A DNA stretch of 64,000 bases from Chryseobacterium sp. JV274 (GCF_903969135.1 NZ_LR824569.1:1240001-1304000), one strand, 5' to 3'; shown: positions 19,901 through 28,104, counted from the first letter of the stretch. The notes: generated by a model not told the origin, from the sequence alone. A program made the numbers and translations.

Positions 19901-21411
19901 TAGGGAACATAATTATTTAAAGCTGAAGCATTGACAAAAGTAGACGGATCTAAATTATGAGCATCCCAAACCACTCCATTTACTCCATTTTTATAGTGTA
20001 TTATATCATTGCCATTAGACTCTATAATAGTATTAATAGTAGGATTTCCTATATATAATGTAGATGGATTACCATAATTTAAAACCTGGTTATTACCTGT
20101 CGTAAATGAAGTAGAATAAATACCCTGTTTAGAATAAATCTGACCTGACCGCCCCAGAAAATGGGTAGGATTATTGGCATCTCCAAAATGGAAACCTATA
20201 CCTTCATTCAGGCTATTGGCACTTCCCTGATAATAAGAAAGTCCATACGTATCGGCATTAGCAAATGACCAGATTCTATTTCTTTCATCTACTTTGTAAA
20301 ATCTGTTTTGAAAACCTTCATCTGTCTGCACAAAACCTCTTGAATGTATTCCGTAAGGAGGAATAAACTGGGAATCAGTATAAGCAGAAGAAGCCAGTAA
20401 ACCACCAGATAAAATAACCTGAGAACTATTCCCATTTAAACCCGCTATAGGTCTGTCTGAATCTAATACCCAATAGCCACCTGTATCTTTTTTCTCCCAA
20501 AATGTATTATCAGAAACTAACTCTTCTTTGGTTAGTAAATGTTTAAGCTTGATCTGAACTCTTTTTGTACCTCCCGGGTCCGGATGATCCGAAACTGAAA
20601 TAACCCGGTTTCTACCTTGGTCTAAACCTCCATACCCAACAGTTACTTTTACATCAAACCCCTGCCAATAAGACAATTGAGTAAACCAAAAACAAAGTTT
20701 ACCGTTTAAGTTTAAGGCCGTAATCCCATCCCAGTAATATAATGTAGAATAGCCGCTATGAGAAATAATAGTACCGTTATAGATATAGCCCTGGATCTTA
20801 CAATCCAAAGGTTGATCACTTCCGTACATATTACCTTTGATCTCTAAAAGAAACTGATCTCCATAGTCTACAGAATAGTCTACATCAGTTTCAATCAGTG
20901 TTCCCTGCGGAAAGTCTCTTCCTGAATGAAACCAGGAGTCTTCTTTTTTTCGGGAATCATAATCTCCACCGCCTCCTGTAAGAAACTTTTCATTATCTGA
21001 ACCGTCTTTATAATACCCGGCAGAATTTACGTAATCAAAAGCATTCCCATTGATATTCATAAAGTGATAACCGTTTGACCTGTACTGCAATGTAGCGCCA
21101 TAAAGGCCCGGCTGATGAAAAGAAATGGCGGGGTAAACTGTATCAGATGTACCATTACCTCTTAATTCCAAAGCCACTGAATTATAAGCATTCCCGGTAC
21201 CCCCTGAGAATGTTTTTCTTGCCGATATAACTTGCTCGGTATTAGTTGTCACTAAATTTAAATCAGACACAATTTCCGCATGGGTTCTTGTGCTGATTTT
21301 TTTCGTTACAGAATTCCAAACCATTACAGAACCTGCATCGTTTGGAACACTTTTCACAATTATTTCGCCTTCTACAGCGATGTGATTGTTAAAATATTCA
21401 GGAGCAATCAT
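16921..21411 (-). CDS. very long tail-fibre protein (cassette 2)
   Basis: A 1,496-residue beta-rich, Asn/Gly/Ser-rich protein, the largest fibre of the locus. It has repeated phage-fibre phrases such as 'GYYKDGSDNEKFLTGGGG' and 'W..nNFNP', plus a knob-like segment near residues 720-790 ('NGNWTLWRRAWDNVNF'). Residues ~1130-1400 are paralogous to the C-terminal half of the 863-residue fibre ('DGSRDPN', 'ATENFKSKDEKPNTLFIPDG'), while the last ~90 residues differ. The ATG overlaps the upstream stop by one base (TAATG), a sign of translational coupling. The likely role is a receptor-binding fibre with a different target from cassette 1. No cleavable chaperone domain is seen. Confidence 0.75.
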   Translation of the reverse strand: MIAPEYFNNHIAVEGEIIVKSVPNDAGSVMVWNSVTKKISTRTHAEIVSDLNLVTTNTEQVISARKTFSGGTGNAYNSVALELRGNGTSDTVYPAISFHQPGLYGATLQYRSNGYHFMNINGNAFDYVNSAGYYKDGSDNEKFLTGGGGDYDSRKKEDSWFHSGRDFPQGTLIETDVDYSVDYGDQFLLEIKGNMYGSDQPLDCKIQGYIYNGTIISHSGYSTLYYWDGITALNLNGKLCFWFTQLSYWQGFDVKVTVGYGGLDQGRNRVISVSDHPDPGGTKRVQIKLKHLLTKEELVSDNTFWEKKDTGGYWVLDSDRPIAGLNGNSSQVILSGGLLASSAYTDSQFIPPYGIHSRGFVQTDEGFQNRFYKVDERNRIWSFANADTYGLSYYQGSANSLNEGIGFHFGDANNPTHFLGRSGQIYSKQGIYSTSFTTGNNQVLNYGNPSTLYIGNPTINTIIESNGNDIIHYKNGVNGVVWDAHNLDPSTFVNASALNNYVPYNGATHDVNLGAKDLEFEGGGSINKHQNKVRIFNKVYQGYYDDGGHTGILAIKMPQASPDHAMFSIDINIYGYESQYLGKVNVAFYKYVSGAMVPNGSKAIWEVTDNFPTTTARIGIGTDGYVSILLGEADTFWNAYLSFEVAKVEVKYGNYNQDWNVGWSHAIEPNFDLYPANIIVLPSDVVATRSWLTNFADSSYIPKAVQFNDNFNSLGGYSSSGVYRANNNAGGVQHLYSPMLHMGAQDTTAQLQVKYNDTSADAGELVYRSGHNGNWTLWRRAWDNVNFKPGDYQTRNTDEIISAAKSYYNRIPFKLKNSSYKSWSIQKPTNNNLILAPSASNNAEDWDLNNGIEFTDAGQVSSKGFNKIGYNDNYLLTAGGGHRLAADFVSSSELGNYLRKDGGTMTGAFNIETPAMLGKWKSTAQTGNYLTWQKYDGAKDIAYIGADGGSATWGGTGDSFVVRAVNDGDLLLNSDNGVVKIQGGIPWTTNNFNPAEYLAKRGNHQDATAVKTDYPLSITDWASGTGFPSTYGNSLHIAGNNTWYHRIDFPLFSNHLEYWQAINTTTMTKKGNIPLLSDGETIWTNNNFNPDAKVNSAENAQTLGFSSGLSAGAPYIYHRTDGYVFLATQSWVSSNFTSQTLSIQPEGEDGQWINLTNSNGVLASNYFITSRDGSRDPNTVVTPNGNSRRVRFDFINAGSVGGSGNYAGVMTYAPWDGTSASTGDSSYQLAFANQTGINGEGIPMLKIRKGIDDKWSKTWYKLWSDADFSQGHINNWNFMSSNGIIVNQQFTNNTGNGLMVADEYNGGESGIYNEQDGFYLAVLEGEYYKYSSRYNGWEGINFNRKSYNIGIGTDANDADKVTVSGSVKATENFKSKDEKPNTLFIPDGSLSYLDDEITNEKSRMRLSHGMIEQQPGTQYYDSDNRMLVIRCVYGEHFVLGKCFRGQRILVLNASDNWQGFDIESAGYSYKIPPYSSIQLFVWDEKTVYKYAENKMY

Positions 21412-22430
21412 TAGTCTAATCTTGCAGTTAAAGTAATTCTATATTCACTCGGGGTAAGAGGTGCTAAAACATCTATCTGTACATCATTTGCCGATGTAGC
21501 CACACAGCTTACATTTATTTTTCTATTATCAGCATTACGATAACAGATATAATCAACATTCAGGGTATTCCAGCCATGATTAATGGAAAAAGTAACGGAT
21601 GAGCCATCTCCGATTTGCACTGTTTTGGATTTAATTTTTTCATCCAGAACAGCTTTCGTAGATTTTGGAGTCATTGCTTTAATAGGATTGACTCCCTCAA
21701 TAGCTTCATCATCTGTAGCAATTTGAATCAGTCCTTTCACCGTATCTGTAGCATCTACAATGTCAGGAATGCCTTTTTCTATAATCTGATAATTTTTAGG
21801 AGCATTTGAAGCATCATCAGTATTAGCAATAAGATGATCACCAACAGAAACGGGCTCATTACCCACCCAGCCATTTGCTGTAATCACCCACACCATCCCT
21901 GTTTTAATGGCAGCAGATGTAACCGGTGTCGGAGCAGCCATTGAACCTTTAACAGCAGAAGGAGTATAGCCTCCCGGCTGATAAATCAATGCTCCAGTAA
22001 GGCTTTGCCCTATGAAATTTTCAATATATGATCTAATCTTATTGGATGACCAGGTAAATGTCCCTGATTGAATAGCATCATTTAAAAAGATGGAAACAAT
22101 ATCTGCATTGGTAAGATTTCGGCCTGCTATTTTAATAACGTGTCCTGAACTATTGGTCAGTATCTGACTTAGCAATAGAAGTCCGCTTGTTTGATCTGTT
22201 TGAAATGGATTATTAGTCAGTGGATAATCGGGATGTACGTAATTTTGAGCCAGGTTAATCCATTGGGTACCGTTCCACTGATGCAACTCATTTTTATAAT
22301 CAATGATCCAACCCGGGATAGCTTTATCCGTACTGGGAAGTGTATCAAAATACTGAAAGCGGGTGTGCTGTAATTCTCCAAAAAAATTATCCTGATGTGC
22401 GTTATTACTTATTACTGCGTTATTATTCAT
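21411..22430 (-). CDS. fibre protein, middle gene of cassette 2
   Basis: A 339-residue protein. Its N-terminal ~70 residues include 'HTRFQYFDTLPSTDKAIPGWIIDYKNELHQWNGTQW', a carbohydrate- or fibre-type motif (shown here only as a description of the segment at residues ~22-57). The middle reads 'TPVTSAAIKTGMVWVITANG' and 'TDDASNAPKNYQII', phrases usual in phage tail-fibre shafts. The last ~60 residues are the small beta tip domain also seen in the 472- and 283-residue proteins ('VQIDVLAPLTPSEYRITLTA'). It lies 13 bases after the cassette lead gene and overlaps the long fibre gene by one base. The role is inferred as a connector segment of the fibre. Confidence 0.65.
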   Translation of the reverse strand: MNNNAVISNNAHQDNFFGELQHTRFQYFDTLPSTDKAIPGWIIDYKNELHQWNGTQWINLAQNYVHPDYPLTNNPFQTDQTSGLLLLSQILTNSSGHVIKIAGRNLTNADIVSIFLNDAIQSGTFTWSSNKIRSYIENFIGQSLTGALIYQPGGYTPSAVKGSMAAPTPVTSAAIKTGMVWVITANGWVGNEPVSVGDHLIANTDDASNAPKNYQIIEKGIPDIVDATDTVKGLIQIATDDEAIEGVNPIKAMTPKSTKAVLDEKIKSKTVQIGDGSSVTFSINHGWNTLNVDYICYRNADNRKINVSCVATSANDVQIDVLAPLTPSEYRITLTARLD

Positions 22431-22443
22431 TGTTTTTTATTTT

Positions 22444-23286
22444 TTATGGTTTAACTTTTAAAATGAGAATATTGATTGGATTAACGATGTCGCCAAACAT
22501 GTTAATCTTTATGGTTTGGTTGGTAGCGTAATCGTCAATATTTATTTTTTTCCCCGTAACACTGTCCCGGGCCTGGATGATTACATTTTCCGTTTCAAGG
22601 GTATTAGGAAACTCTGTACTTCCTGTGACCTGTACCACTGCACTTGTAGCTGTTTGTGAAATCAGCAAAACCTTATCATAGACTTGCTTATTAAATTCCT
22701 GTTGATTTTTCGGGCTGCCTAGCCCATCGTAGTCAAGTAACAGCTTTACTTTATCTTCCCTTGATTCTCCTATTGGAATAGCTTTTAAAGCTTCAATATC
22801 GTCACGGTTTTTTTTTATGAAGTTTACTATTTCCTGAAGTTCATCTAAAGACAAATCATTGGATAATAATATATTCCTAATATTTTCTATCTTCAGGGCT
22901 AAGTCTTTATCAGCATCTTTCAATGCATCAACAAAACCATCTACCTGTATTTTAGTATATGCATTACCCAATTGATCAGAACTGTCAATGGTAGCAGCAT
23001 TGCTTAATCCAAGTTTACTTTTCCAGCTATTAACATGAGCTGAAGTCAGGTTGCCTGCATTCAGTAAAGCCAAATATTCTGAATGAGCATTTGGGTCTTT
23101 TAAATGTGCTTGAAATGCTTCCGCACTGGCAAATAATTGAAAAATTTCTTCAAACCCTTCAATGCCTTGCATAGGGATTAAGTCATCTTTGTGATAAAAA
23201 GATAAAAATGTGTCTTTAAACTGGGTTTCTGTTGGAAAATCTCCAGTTTCAAACCAACTGAAAATTGTATGTAATGGTGTACTCAT
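22444..23286 (-). CDS. fibre-cassette lead protein with 'FETGxxPTxxQF' module (cassette 2)
   Basis: A 280-residue paralogue of the 283-residue protein at 14761-15612, alike from the first residues ('MSTPLHTIFSWFETGDFPTE') through the helical middle ('LDELQEIVNFIKKNRDDIE'). The N-terminal module recurs in five proteins of the window. The conserved leader just upstream (TTAGTTTTGATAAAAT on the plus strand) is shared with cassette 1. It probably anchors the fibre to the injection particle or nucleates the trimer. The family has no characterised function that I can name with certainty. Confidence 0.65.
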   Translation of the reverse strand: MSTPLHTIFSWFETGDFPTETQFKDTFLSFYHKDDLIPMQGIEGFEEIFQLFASAEAFQAHLKDPNAHSEYLALLNAGNLTSAHVNSWKSKLGLSNAATIDSSDQLGNAYTKIQVDGFVDALKDADKDLALKIENIRNILLSNDLSLDELQEIVNFIKKNRDDIEALKAIPIGESREDKVKLLLDYDGLGSPKNQQEFNKQVYDKVLLISQTATSAVVQVTGSTEFPNTLETENVIIQARDSVTGKKINIDDYATNQTIKINMFGDIVNPINILILKVKP

Positions 23287-23416
23287 TTGATAATTGATAA
23301 TTAGTTTTGATAAAATTGATAATTGGGGAAAGGCCTAAAGATTATTTCTATTGCGCGGCATTTTAAGGGGAGCGAAGAAAACCATATCGTTGCAGATGAA
23401 GCTATATGGTATGCAT

Positions 23417-23537
23417 TTACTTAGAAAGAATCAATGAAGCTGATTCCACTTTTGCTATCTCTGAAATCACCTGACTTTGAGATTTATTTCCAATGATAAT
23501 ATAGGGTTTAAAGTCCCCACTATTAGGTGGGAATTGC
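23417..23537 (-). other. open +1-frame extension after lysozyme stop
   Basis: Directly after the lysozyme stop, the +1 frame reads as protein-like sequence for ~40 codons ('QFPPNSGDFKPYIIIGNKSQ' onwards) to a TAA at 23419-23417, with no ATG/GTG/TTG of its own. It could be a frameshifted old C-terminus or a decayed small gene. Otherwise 23287-23537 holds nothing I can support. Confidence 0.25.
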
Positions 23538-23978
23538 TTATTTAGAAAAGAACAGATCAGCCTCAGCCTTTCTTCTGCGGATGAGTCCGTTTAACGTTTT
23601 TCCGGCAGCAGTAATGTATTTCTCGGTAAACCAATTTCTGATTGTTTTCTCATCTGCCTTTTTATTAATCAAAGAAAACAGAGTGTCAGATCCTCCTGTA
23701 TTGTACGTGTGAGAGACAAGAGCATCAAATTGATTTTGAGTAAGAATCAATTTAATTTTACTGTTGACGATTTTTTCATACGTTGGTAAAACAGATGAAA
23801 ATAGCTCTATTCCTTTTTCTTTGCTGATTGCAGGATCTTTCATGGTTACTTTCTTTCCTCCCGGATAGTACGTGTTACCATACCCAATTGTCGGAATTCC
23901 TGCAGAATCCAGATAAGGCTTAGCACTGAAACCTTCAAATGATACAATCAGGTTTATTCCTTTTTGTGATGTTTTCAT
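23538..23978 (-). CDS. phage-type lysozyme (endolysin, GH24)
   Basis: A 146-residue muramidase of the T4/P22 lysozyme family that cuts the MurNAc-GlcNAc bond of peptidoglycan. The catalytic triad is intact with exact T4 spacing: E15, D24 and T30 in 'FEGFSAKPYLDSAGIPTIGYG' (residues 14-34). The family end motif 'GLIRRRKAEADLF' is present. No signal peptide is seen, so it needs a holin or other release route. It overlaps the upstream lipoprotein gene by 4 bases (ATGA). Together with the holin-like gene at 37326-37700 it makes a lysis set that could free the cytoplasmic injection particles by lysing the producer. Confidence 0.9.
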   Translation of the reverse strand: MKTSQKGINLIVSFEGFSAKPYLDSAGIPTIGYGNTYYPGGKKVTMKDPAISKEKGIELFSSVLPTYEKIVNSKIKLILTQNQFDALVSHTYNTGGSDTLFSLINKKADEKTIRNWFTEKYITAAGKTLNGLIRRRKAEADLFFSK

Positions 23979-24544
23979 TTCTTAAAATATTTATAGGTGA
24001 AAAAGATGAGTATTAAAGTGATTCCAATAATCGTAATGAAAATCCAGGCCAGGATTTCAAATCCATTTGATTGGATTTTCTTTGTTTCTTCAGAGACTTT
24101 TGAAGCTACTTCTTTGACCGTTTCTTTTGAACTCGTTTTCTGAGTTAAATCCTGAATAACATAGGTGATTTCTTCTTTTTTAACCTCTGATTTTTCATGG
24201 CTGGCCTTTGCATAATGGTTGCTGATGGAATATTCTGCATTTCCCACAATGGAAATACGCTGAATGGTATCCCTCCCTACTATGTTATGGAAAATAAGGG
24301 GATTGGATACATCAGATTTTCCTTTTATCAATAGATCTCCTGAGATTTCATTTCTCTCTTCCTTCAATGACACATCATCTGATATACTTTGAATTGATTG
24401 TGAGCTTTGTAAGCTTAAAGAATCAGCTTTTTCTGTTTCTGTTTCTTTTGTATTTTCTTTATAAGTGGTTGTAATTTTGTGTTTACTCCGGCAGCCCAAC
24501 ATGAGGCTGCTCAATATGATCAATAACAGAATTTTTGCTTTCAT
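23975..24544 (-). CDS. spanin-like lipoprotein with C-terminal membrane helix
   Basis: A 189-residue protein starting at ATG 24544; an upstream in-frame ATG at 24601 would add 19 non-signal residues, so the later start is favoured. It has a lipoprotein signal peptide with lipobox 'LMLGC' and then a charged, helical, coiled-coil-prone region rich in Lys/Glu/Ser. Near the C-terminus is a membrane helix ('ILAWIFITIIGITLILIFF') followed by a Lys-rich tail. A lipid anchor at one end and an inner-membrane helix at the other is the layout of a unimolecular spanin, which links both membranes and disrupts the outer one at lysis. The 4-base overlap with lysozyme supports this. It could instead be a plain structural lipoprotein. 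Confidence 0.55.
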   Translation of the reverse strand: MKAKILLLIILSSLMLGCRSKHKITTTYKENTKETETEKADSLSLQSSQSIQSISDDVSLKEERNEISGDLLIKGKSDVSNPLIFHNIVGRDTIQRISIVGNAEYSISNHYAKASHEKSEVKKEEITYVIQDLTQKTSSKETVKEVASKVSEETKKIQSNGFEILAWIFITIIGITLILIFFTYKYFKK

Positions 24545-24631
24545 TGGTTTTAGTTTTAAAAATTGAACAGGCCTATAGCTCTGATTTCTTGAATTCTTCA
24601 ATTCCGGAAAACCTGATTGGAATTCAAATTC

Positions 24632-25966
24632 TTACATAAATATTTTATCTTCTTTTACGTACTCTTTTTTAATGCTGTCCAGTAACATGTCTACACTTAC
24701 TTTGTAGCCGGGTTCTTTTAATGCTATTGTTTTTAAACTCACATCCTGTATGATATTCATAATATTAGAACCGGTTAATTCATATCGTTTGGCAATTTGT
24801 TCCAGATCAATATCTTCAAGCTGTAATTGTTCCGGTACGTTTTGCTGCCAGATACGCAGACGCTCTTCATGCTTTGGATTATTGAATTGTATGCAGCTAT
24901 GAAAGCGTCGCGTAAAGGCTTTATCCATATTATTTTTAAAGTTGGATGCCAGAATAATAAGTCCTGAAAATGTTTCTATGCGTTGCAGCAAATAAGAAAC
25001 TTCCTGATTGGCATATTTGTCATGGGCATCTTTTACAGAGGTTCTTTTTCCGAAAATAGCATCTGCTTCATCAAAAAATAAAATCCAGTTTTTATTTTCT
25101 GCTTTGTCGAACAGTTTAGCTAATTGCTTTTCTGTTTCTCCGATATATTTTGAGACCAGCATAGAGACATCTACTCTGAAAACAGGACGTTTGGTGTATT
25201 TCCCTAAAAGACTGGCTGCAAGAGTTTTTCCGGTTCCCGGTTCTCCATAAAACAGTACTCTGAACCCTGGTTTAAGTTTTGTCTGCATGTCCCAATCTTC
25301 CATAAGAATCCTGCTGCTATGGTACCAGGCTTCAATACTTTTAAGCTCCTGCAGCGTAGTTTGAGGAAGTATTAAATCGGTCCATGATCGACGGGTATGT
25401 ATTTGTTCTGCAGGAAAATCATTGCTCATTTTCGGCAATAAATCCAAGCCAAAAATGATTTTATTAAAAGCTTCTTCATGAATTCTTATCTGGCTGTTCT
25501 CATGAGCTGAACCTGAGAAAGCAATGAGTTCTTCTTTACTCAAAACCGAATTCGGGCCGAAATAATCCAGTGCTTTCAATCGTTCTGAGATACTATCCCC
25601 TCCTAAAATATATTGAGCGGTCTGAATTGTAGGATAAAAGAGCCTGCCACTATCATTGGTTGCACAGAAGTCAAACATCGCACTCCCTGGAAACTCCAAA
25701 TAAATGCGTTTCAACAATGATGGATCCAATCGTGGTAATAAAGCCATTAAAAGAATCACAACTTCCTGATGGGCAAGCTCTTTCCCTGAAATATAATCTC
25801 CTAATTGAAAATTTTCATGGTTACTGGTATTAAATTCAGGGGCTTCTACATTAAAATCCTCTGATGGATTGTTTATACGCCATGTAATAACCTTTTCTAA
25901 ATGAGTAAATAATTTTTGTAATTGTTCTGACTCCATTGGTTTTATGCTTTTAAAGATCTGGTGCAT
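24632..25966 (-). CDS. AAA+ ATPase of the contractile injection system (Pvc15/Afp15-like)
   Basis: A 444-residue protein. Residues 1-~200 are the eCIS-type N-terminal region; the AAA+ core has Walker A 'GEPGTGKT' (241-248), Walker B 'WILFFDEAD' (294-302), a sensor-1-like 'ILASN' and an arginine finger region 'AFTRRF'. Pvc15/Afp15 ATPases are hallmark genes of eCIS loci and are thought to help particle assembly or effector loading. Start 25966 is used; ATG 25936 (MESEQ) is an equally good alternative. It stands between the 257 bp direct repeats and the lysis genes, far from the structural genes, which is unusual compared with PVC and Afp order. Confidence 0.85.
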   Translation of the reverse strand: MHQIFKSIKPMESEQLQKLFTHLEKVITWRINNPSEDFNVEAPEFNTSNHENFQLGDYISGKELAHQEVVILLMALLPRLDPSLLKRIYLEFPGSAMFDFCATNDSGRLFYPTIQTAQYILGGDSISERLKALDYFGPNSVLSKEELIAFSGSAHENSQIRIHEEAFNKIIFGLDLLPKMSNDFPAEQIHTRRSWTDLILPQTTLQELKSIEAWYHSSRILMEDWDMQTKLKPGFRVLFYGEPGTGKTLAASLLGKYTKRPVFRVDVSMLVSKYIGETEKQLAKLFDKAENKNWILFFDEADAIFGKRTSVKDAHDKYANQEVSYLLQRIETFSGLIILASNFKNNMDKAFTRRFHSCIQFNNPKHEERLRIWQQNVPEQLQLEDIDLEQIAKRYELTGSNIMNIIQDVSLKTIALKEPGYKVSVDMLLDSIKKEYVKEDKIFM

Positions 25967-26018
25967 TGCTTCTTTTTTATTTTAAGATGCTTCCACCTGT
26001 CCTGTGGTTGATTTCAAG

Positions 26019-26275
26019 AAACCTCAACCGGAAAGTAGCTCACATTCGAGTGTCTCTCCACAACTGCCGAAGCAGCGGCTTTTGGAAAGTCGCTCCGTCA
26101 TTGGAGTCCTGCTTTTTTAAAGAATCAATCTACGTCTGAAAGAGAACTGCAGATCCGAAGACCTGTCATTCCGCTTCCGGGAAGAGATTCTAATGCTTTT
26201 ACATCAGAAAATTCCGGGATTCCAGACGCTAAGAGGTGTCCTGTCAATGAGAATCTCTCCGATTGAGGTATGTTT
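26019..26275. repeat. 257 bp direct repeat, left copy
   Basis: It is near-identical (about five substitutions, no indels) to 26352-26608. It contains short internal echoes such as GGAAAGT and CCTCAACCGG/CCGATTGAGG near the two ends. It lies between the AAA+ ATPase start and the 245-residue module protein's end. Short frames through it are not gene-like. Confidence 0.9.
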
Positions 26276-26351
26276 TATATTTTATATGATTTTAAATATC
26301 ATGCAACACATCTCAAGGATGGTTACGTTGTATTTCGTAGTTTGCTTAAGA

Positions 26352-26608
26352 AAACCTCAACCGGAAAGTAGCTCACATTCGAGTGTCTCTCCACAACTGC
26401 CGAAGCAGCTGCTTTTGGAAAGTCGCTCCGTCATTGGAGTCCTGCTTTTTTAAAGAATCAATCTACGTCTGAAAGAGAACTGCAGATCCGAAGGCCTGTC
26501 ATTCCGCTTCCGGGAAGAGATTCTAATGCTTTTACATAAGAAAATTCCGGGATTCCAGACGCTAAGAGGTGTCCTGCTAATGAGAATCTCTCCGATTGAG
26601 GTATGTTT
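26352..26608. repeat. 257 bp direct repeat, right copy
   Basis: It has the same orientation and a constant offset of 333 bases from the left copy. It begins 5 bases past the stop of the 245-residue gene. A weakly similar stretch may occur at ~27640-27710 (CCGGATAAAATTCCAG...CCCAATTGAGGTTGT), suggesting an older third copy. Confidence 0.9.
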
Positions 26609-26612
26609 GTGA

Positions 26613-27350
26613 TTAATCAATAATGTAATTAACCAAATCGTTAAAGTCACGCCCTAAAATAATTTTTATATTAACGGGGTACGATGTATATTTTGTTCCG
26701 TTTATCTCAATTTCCAAAAACATCTGAATAAGAGAAAATGGTTTTCTATGATGAACTGTATGTCTGAATGAGCCCAGTCTGGTAAGTGTTCCCGATGGAT
26801 AAAATTCATTAACCTCTGATCCAGGTCTGAAATAATTAACAGGATTAATGTCCAGAATCATTTCTTTAGATGTTACCGGATATTCGGACATTCTGCCCCA
26901 GGATATTGCGTCTAACAGCTGTTCCTTGTAAAAGCCTCCATCTTTCACTCCATCCTTAATCTTTTTTTTCTGTTTGTACCGTTTTATGATAATCTTAGGT
27001 TTGTATTTATCAATATCTAATTCGTTTGATAATTTTACCTTTAAATACTTATAACTTACACTTCTACTGAAAGCATGTGCATAATTATCTATTGGCTGTG
27101 GCTGGCTTCCATTTTCAGCTTCAAGGTTGATATGTCCTCGTCCTGATTTTTCAATATTTCCGGCTCTATAGAAATGATAGTATTTGGAGGTCCAGTCTGC
27201 TGATGCCTTTACATCCAGGCCGAAATTAAGCTCATTTAAATGAAGATAATTGTCTATGAATCGGCCAAACTGGCTTTCTGTAGGATATTTACCGGTTTCA
27301 AAGTAGGTTTTCAGCTCCTCTCTTGGGGTTAATATATTGTTTTCTTCCAT
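26613..27350 (-). CDS. module protein C ('YFETGKYPTESQF' N-terminus), unknown function
   Basis: A 245-residue protein. The N-terminal ~45 residues ('REELKTYFETGKYPTESQF') are the short module shared with the two cassette lead proteins and with the proteins at 28105 and 29284. The remaining ~200 residues are beta-rich with basic patches ('KIIIKRYKQKKKIKDG') and match no family I recognise. No signal peptide or membrane helix is seen. Repeat-R copies 3 and 4 lie upstream. It may be a particle-attached decoration, a short fibre or a loaded cargo; the shared module suggests docking to the same particle site as the fibres. That is inference. Confidence 0.6.
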   Translation of the reverse strand: MEENNILTPREELKTYFETGKYPTESQFGRFIDNYLHLNELNFGLDVKASADWTSKYYHFYRAGNIEKSGRGHINLEAENGSQPQPIDNYAHAFSRSVSYKYLKVKLSNELDIDKYKPKIIIKRYKQKKKIKDGVKDGGFYKEQLLDAISWGRMSEYPVTSKEMILDINPVNYFRPGSEVNEFYPSGTLTRLGSFRHTVHHRKPFSLIQMFLEIEINGTKYTSYPVNIKIILGRDFNDLVNYIID

Positions 27351-27420
27351 GATATTTTAGTTTTCTTTATTTGCTTATATTCTTAGTATGCCTGCTTTCC
27401 GGAGCTGATATCCGTTGTGA

Positions 27421-27497
27421 TGTACAGTTCAAAATTGATTCTTTTTTTGTTCTTATAAAAGTTTTTAGTCCTCTATATCCTGTAGTTGCAGCAACTT
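27421..27497. repeat. intergenic repeat family R, copy 3
   Basis: It lies 71 bp upstream of the 245-residue gene. It contains 'TGTACAGTTCAAAATTGATT', 'AAAAGTTTTTAG' and 'CTGTAGTTGCAGCAACTTA', and it shares an extended 5' part (GTGATGTACAGTTCAAAATT) with copy 4. Confidence 0.75.
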
Positions 27498-27609
27498 ACA
27501 TCTCACTCATAAACAAATAATTACACCTATACTCTACGGTTCTCGTTTCTTCATCTTTTGCAATACATTTCCACCTTCCGTTTTCACAGAATTTATTATT
27601 TGTTTTCAA
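27496..27609 (-). pseudogene. C-terminal remnant of a module-type protein
   Basis: A 37-codon frame (TTG at 27609, stop at 27498-27496) reads 'KFCENGRWKCIAKDEETRT' and ends in 'VEYRCNYLFMSEM'. This resembles the ends of the 285- and 296-residue proteins ('VRIECNYSINEK', 'VRIECNYSVVEN'). It lies between repeat-R copies 3 and 4, where a gene would be expected by analogy, so it is probably the decayed end of a lost paralogue. The assignment is tentative. Confidence 0.35.
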
Positions 27610-28104
27610 AAAAACAGATGTGACAACCCTTCATTTCGTTTTCCGGATAAAATTCCAGTGGAAAAAGATTCCCGCTGCAGAACATCCTACCCAATTGAGG
27701 TTGTATTTTCAGTAATGAGAATGTAATGGGTTACTTCTCTGCCGTCTTGTAGATCTCAAGATCTTTTATATTCATAGGATACGGCTTGTTTTGTTACACA
27801 ACAGTACTATTTATGTTGTGATGTACAGTTCAAAATTAATCACTTTTTTGTTCTCATAAAAGTTTTTTGCCCTATCTGTACTGTAGTTGCAGTAACTGTG
27901 TCTTTAGATCATTTCACAGGTGACATTTCTGTTTATTTCATCAGAAAACAGCTCATGAACAACTCAACTGGTTTGCTTTTTATTTTAAAAAATAGTCTGC
28001 TTTATTTTTACTGATCAGAACATTTTCTTTATGTCTTAAACTTTGCAGTTTATGCTCTTAACATCAATGATTTGACAGTTAAAAATCAGTACCTAGTCCC
28101 TTTT
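27610..28104. other. intergenic stretch with repeat R copy 4
   Basis: Apart from the repeat copy at 27822-27896, I see no supported gene. A weak echo of the 257 bp repeat is possible at ~27640-27710, and AGATCTCAAGATCT (27752-27765) is a short palindrome-like motif. Confidence 0.35.
27822..27896. repeat. intergenic repeat family R, copy 4
   Basis: It contains 'TGTACAGTTCAAAATTAATC', 'TCATAAAAGTTTTTTGCC' and 'CTGTAGTTGCAGTAACTG', in the same orientation as the other copies. It is upstream of the decayed gene remnant at 27496-27609. Confidence 0.75.

Noticed and set aside
26193..26650. Short frames through the 257 bp direct repeats on both strands
   Set aside because: They cross repeat borders, are not protein-like and differ between the two near-identical copies.
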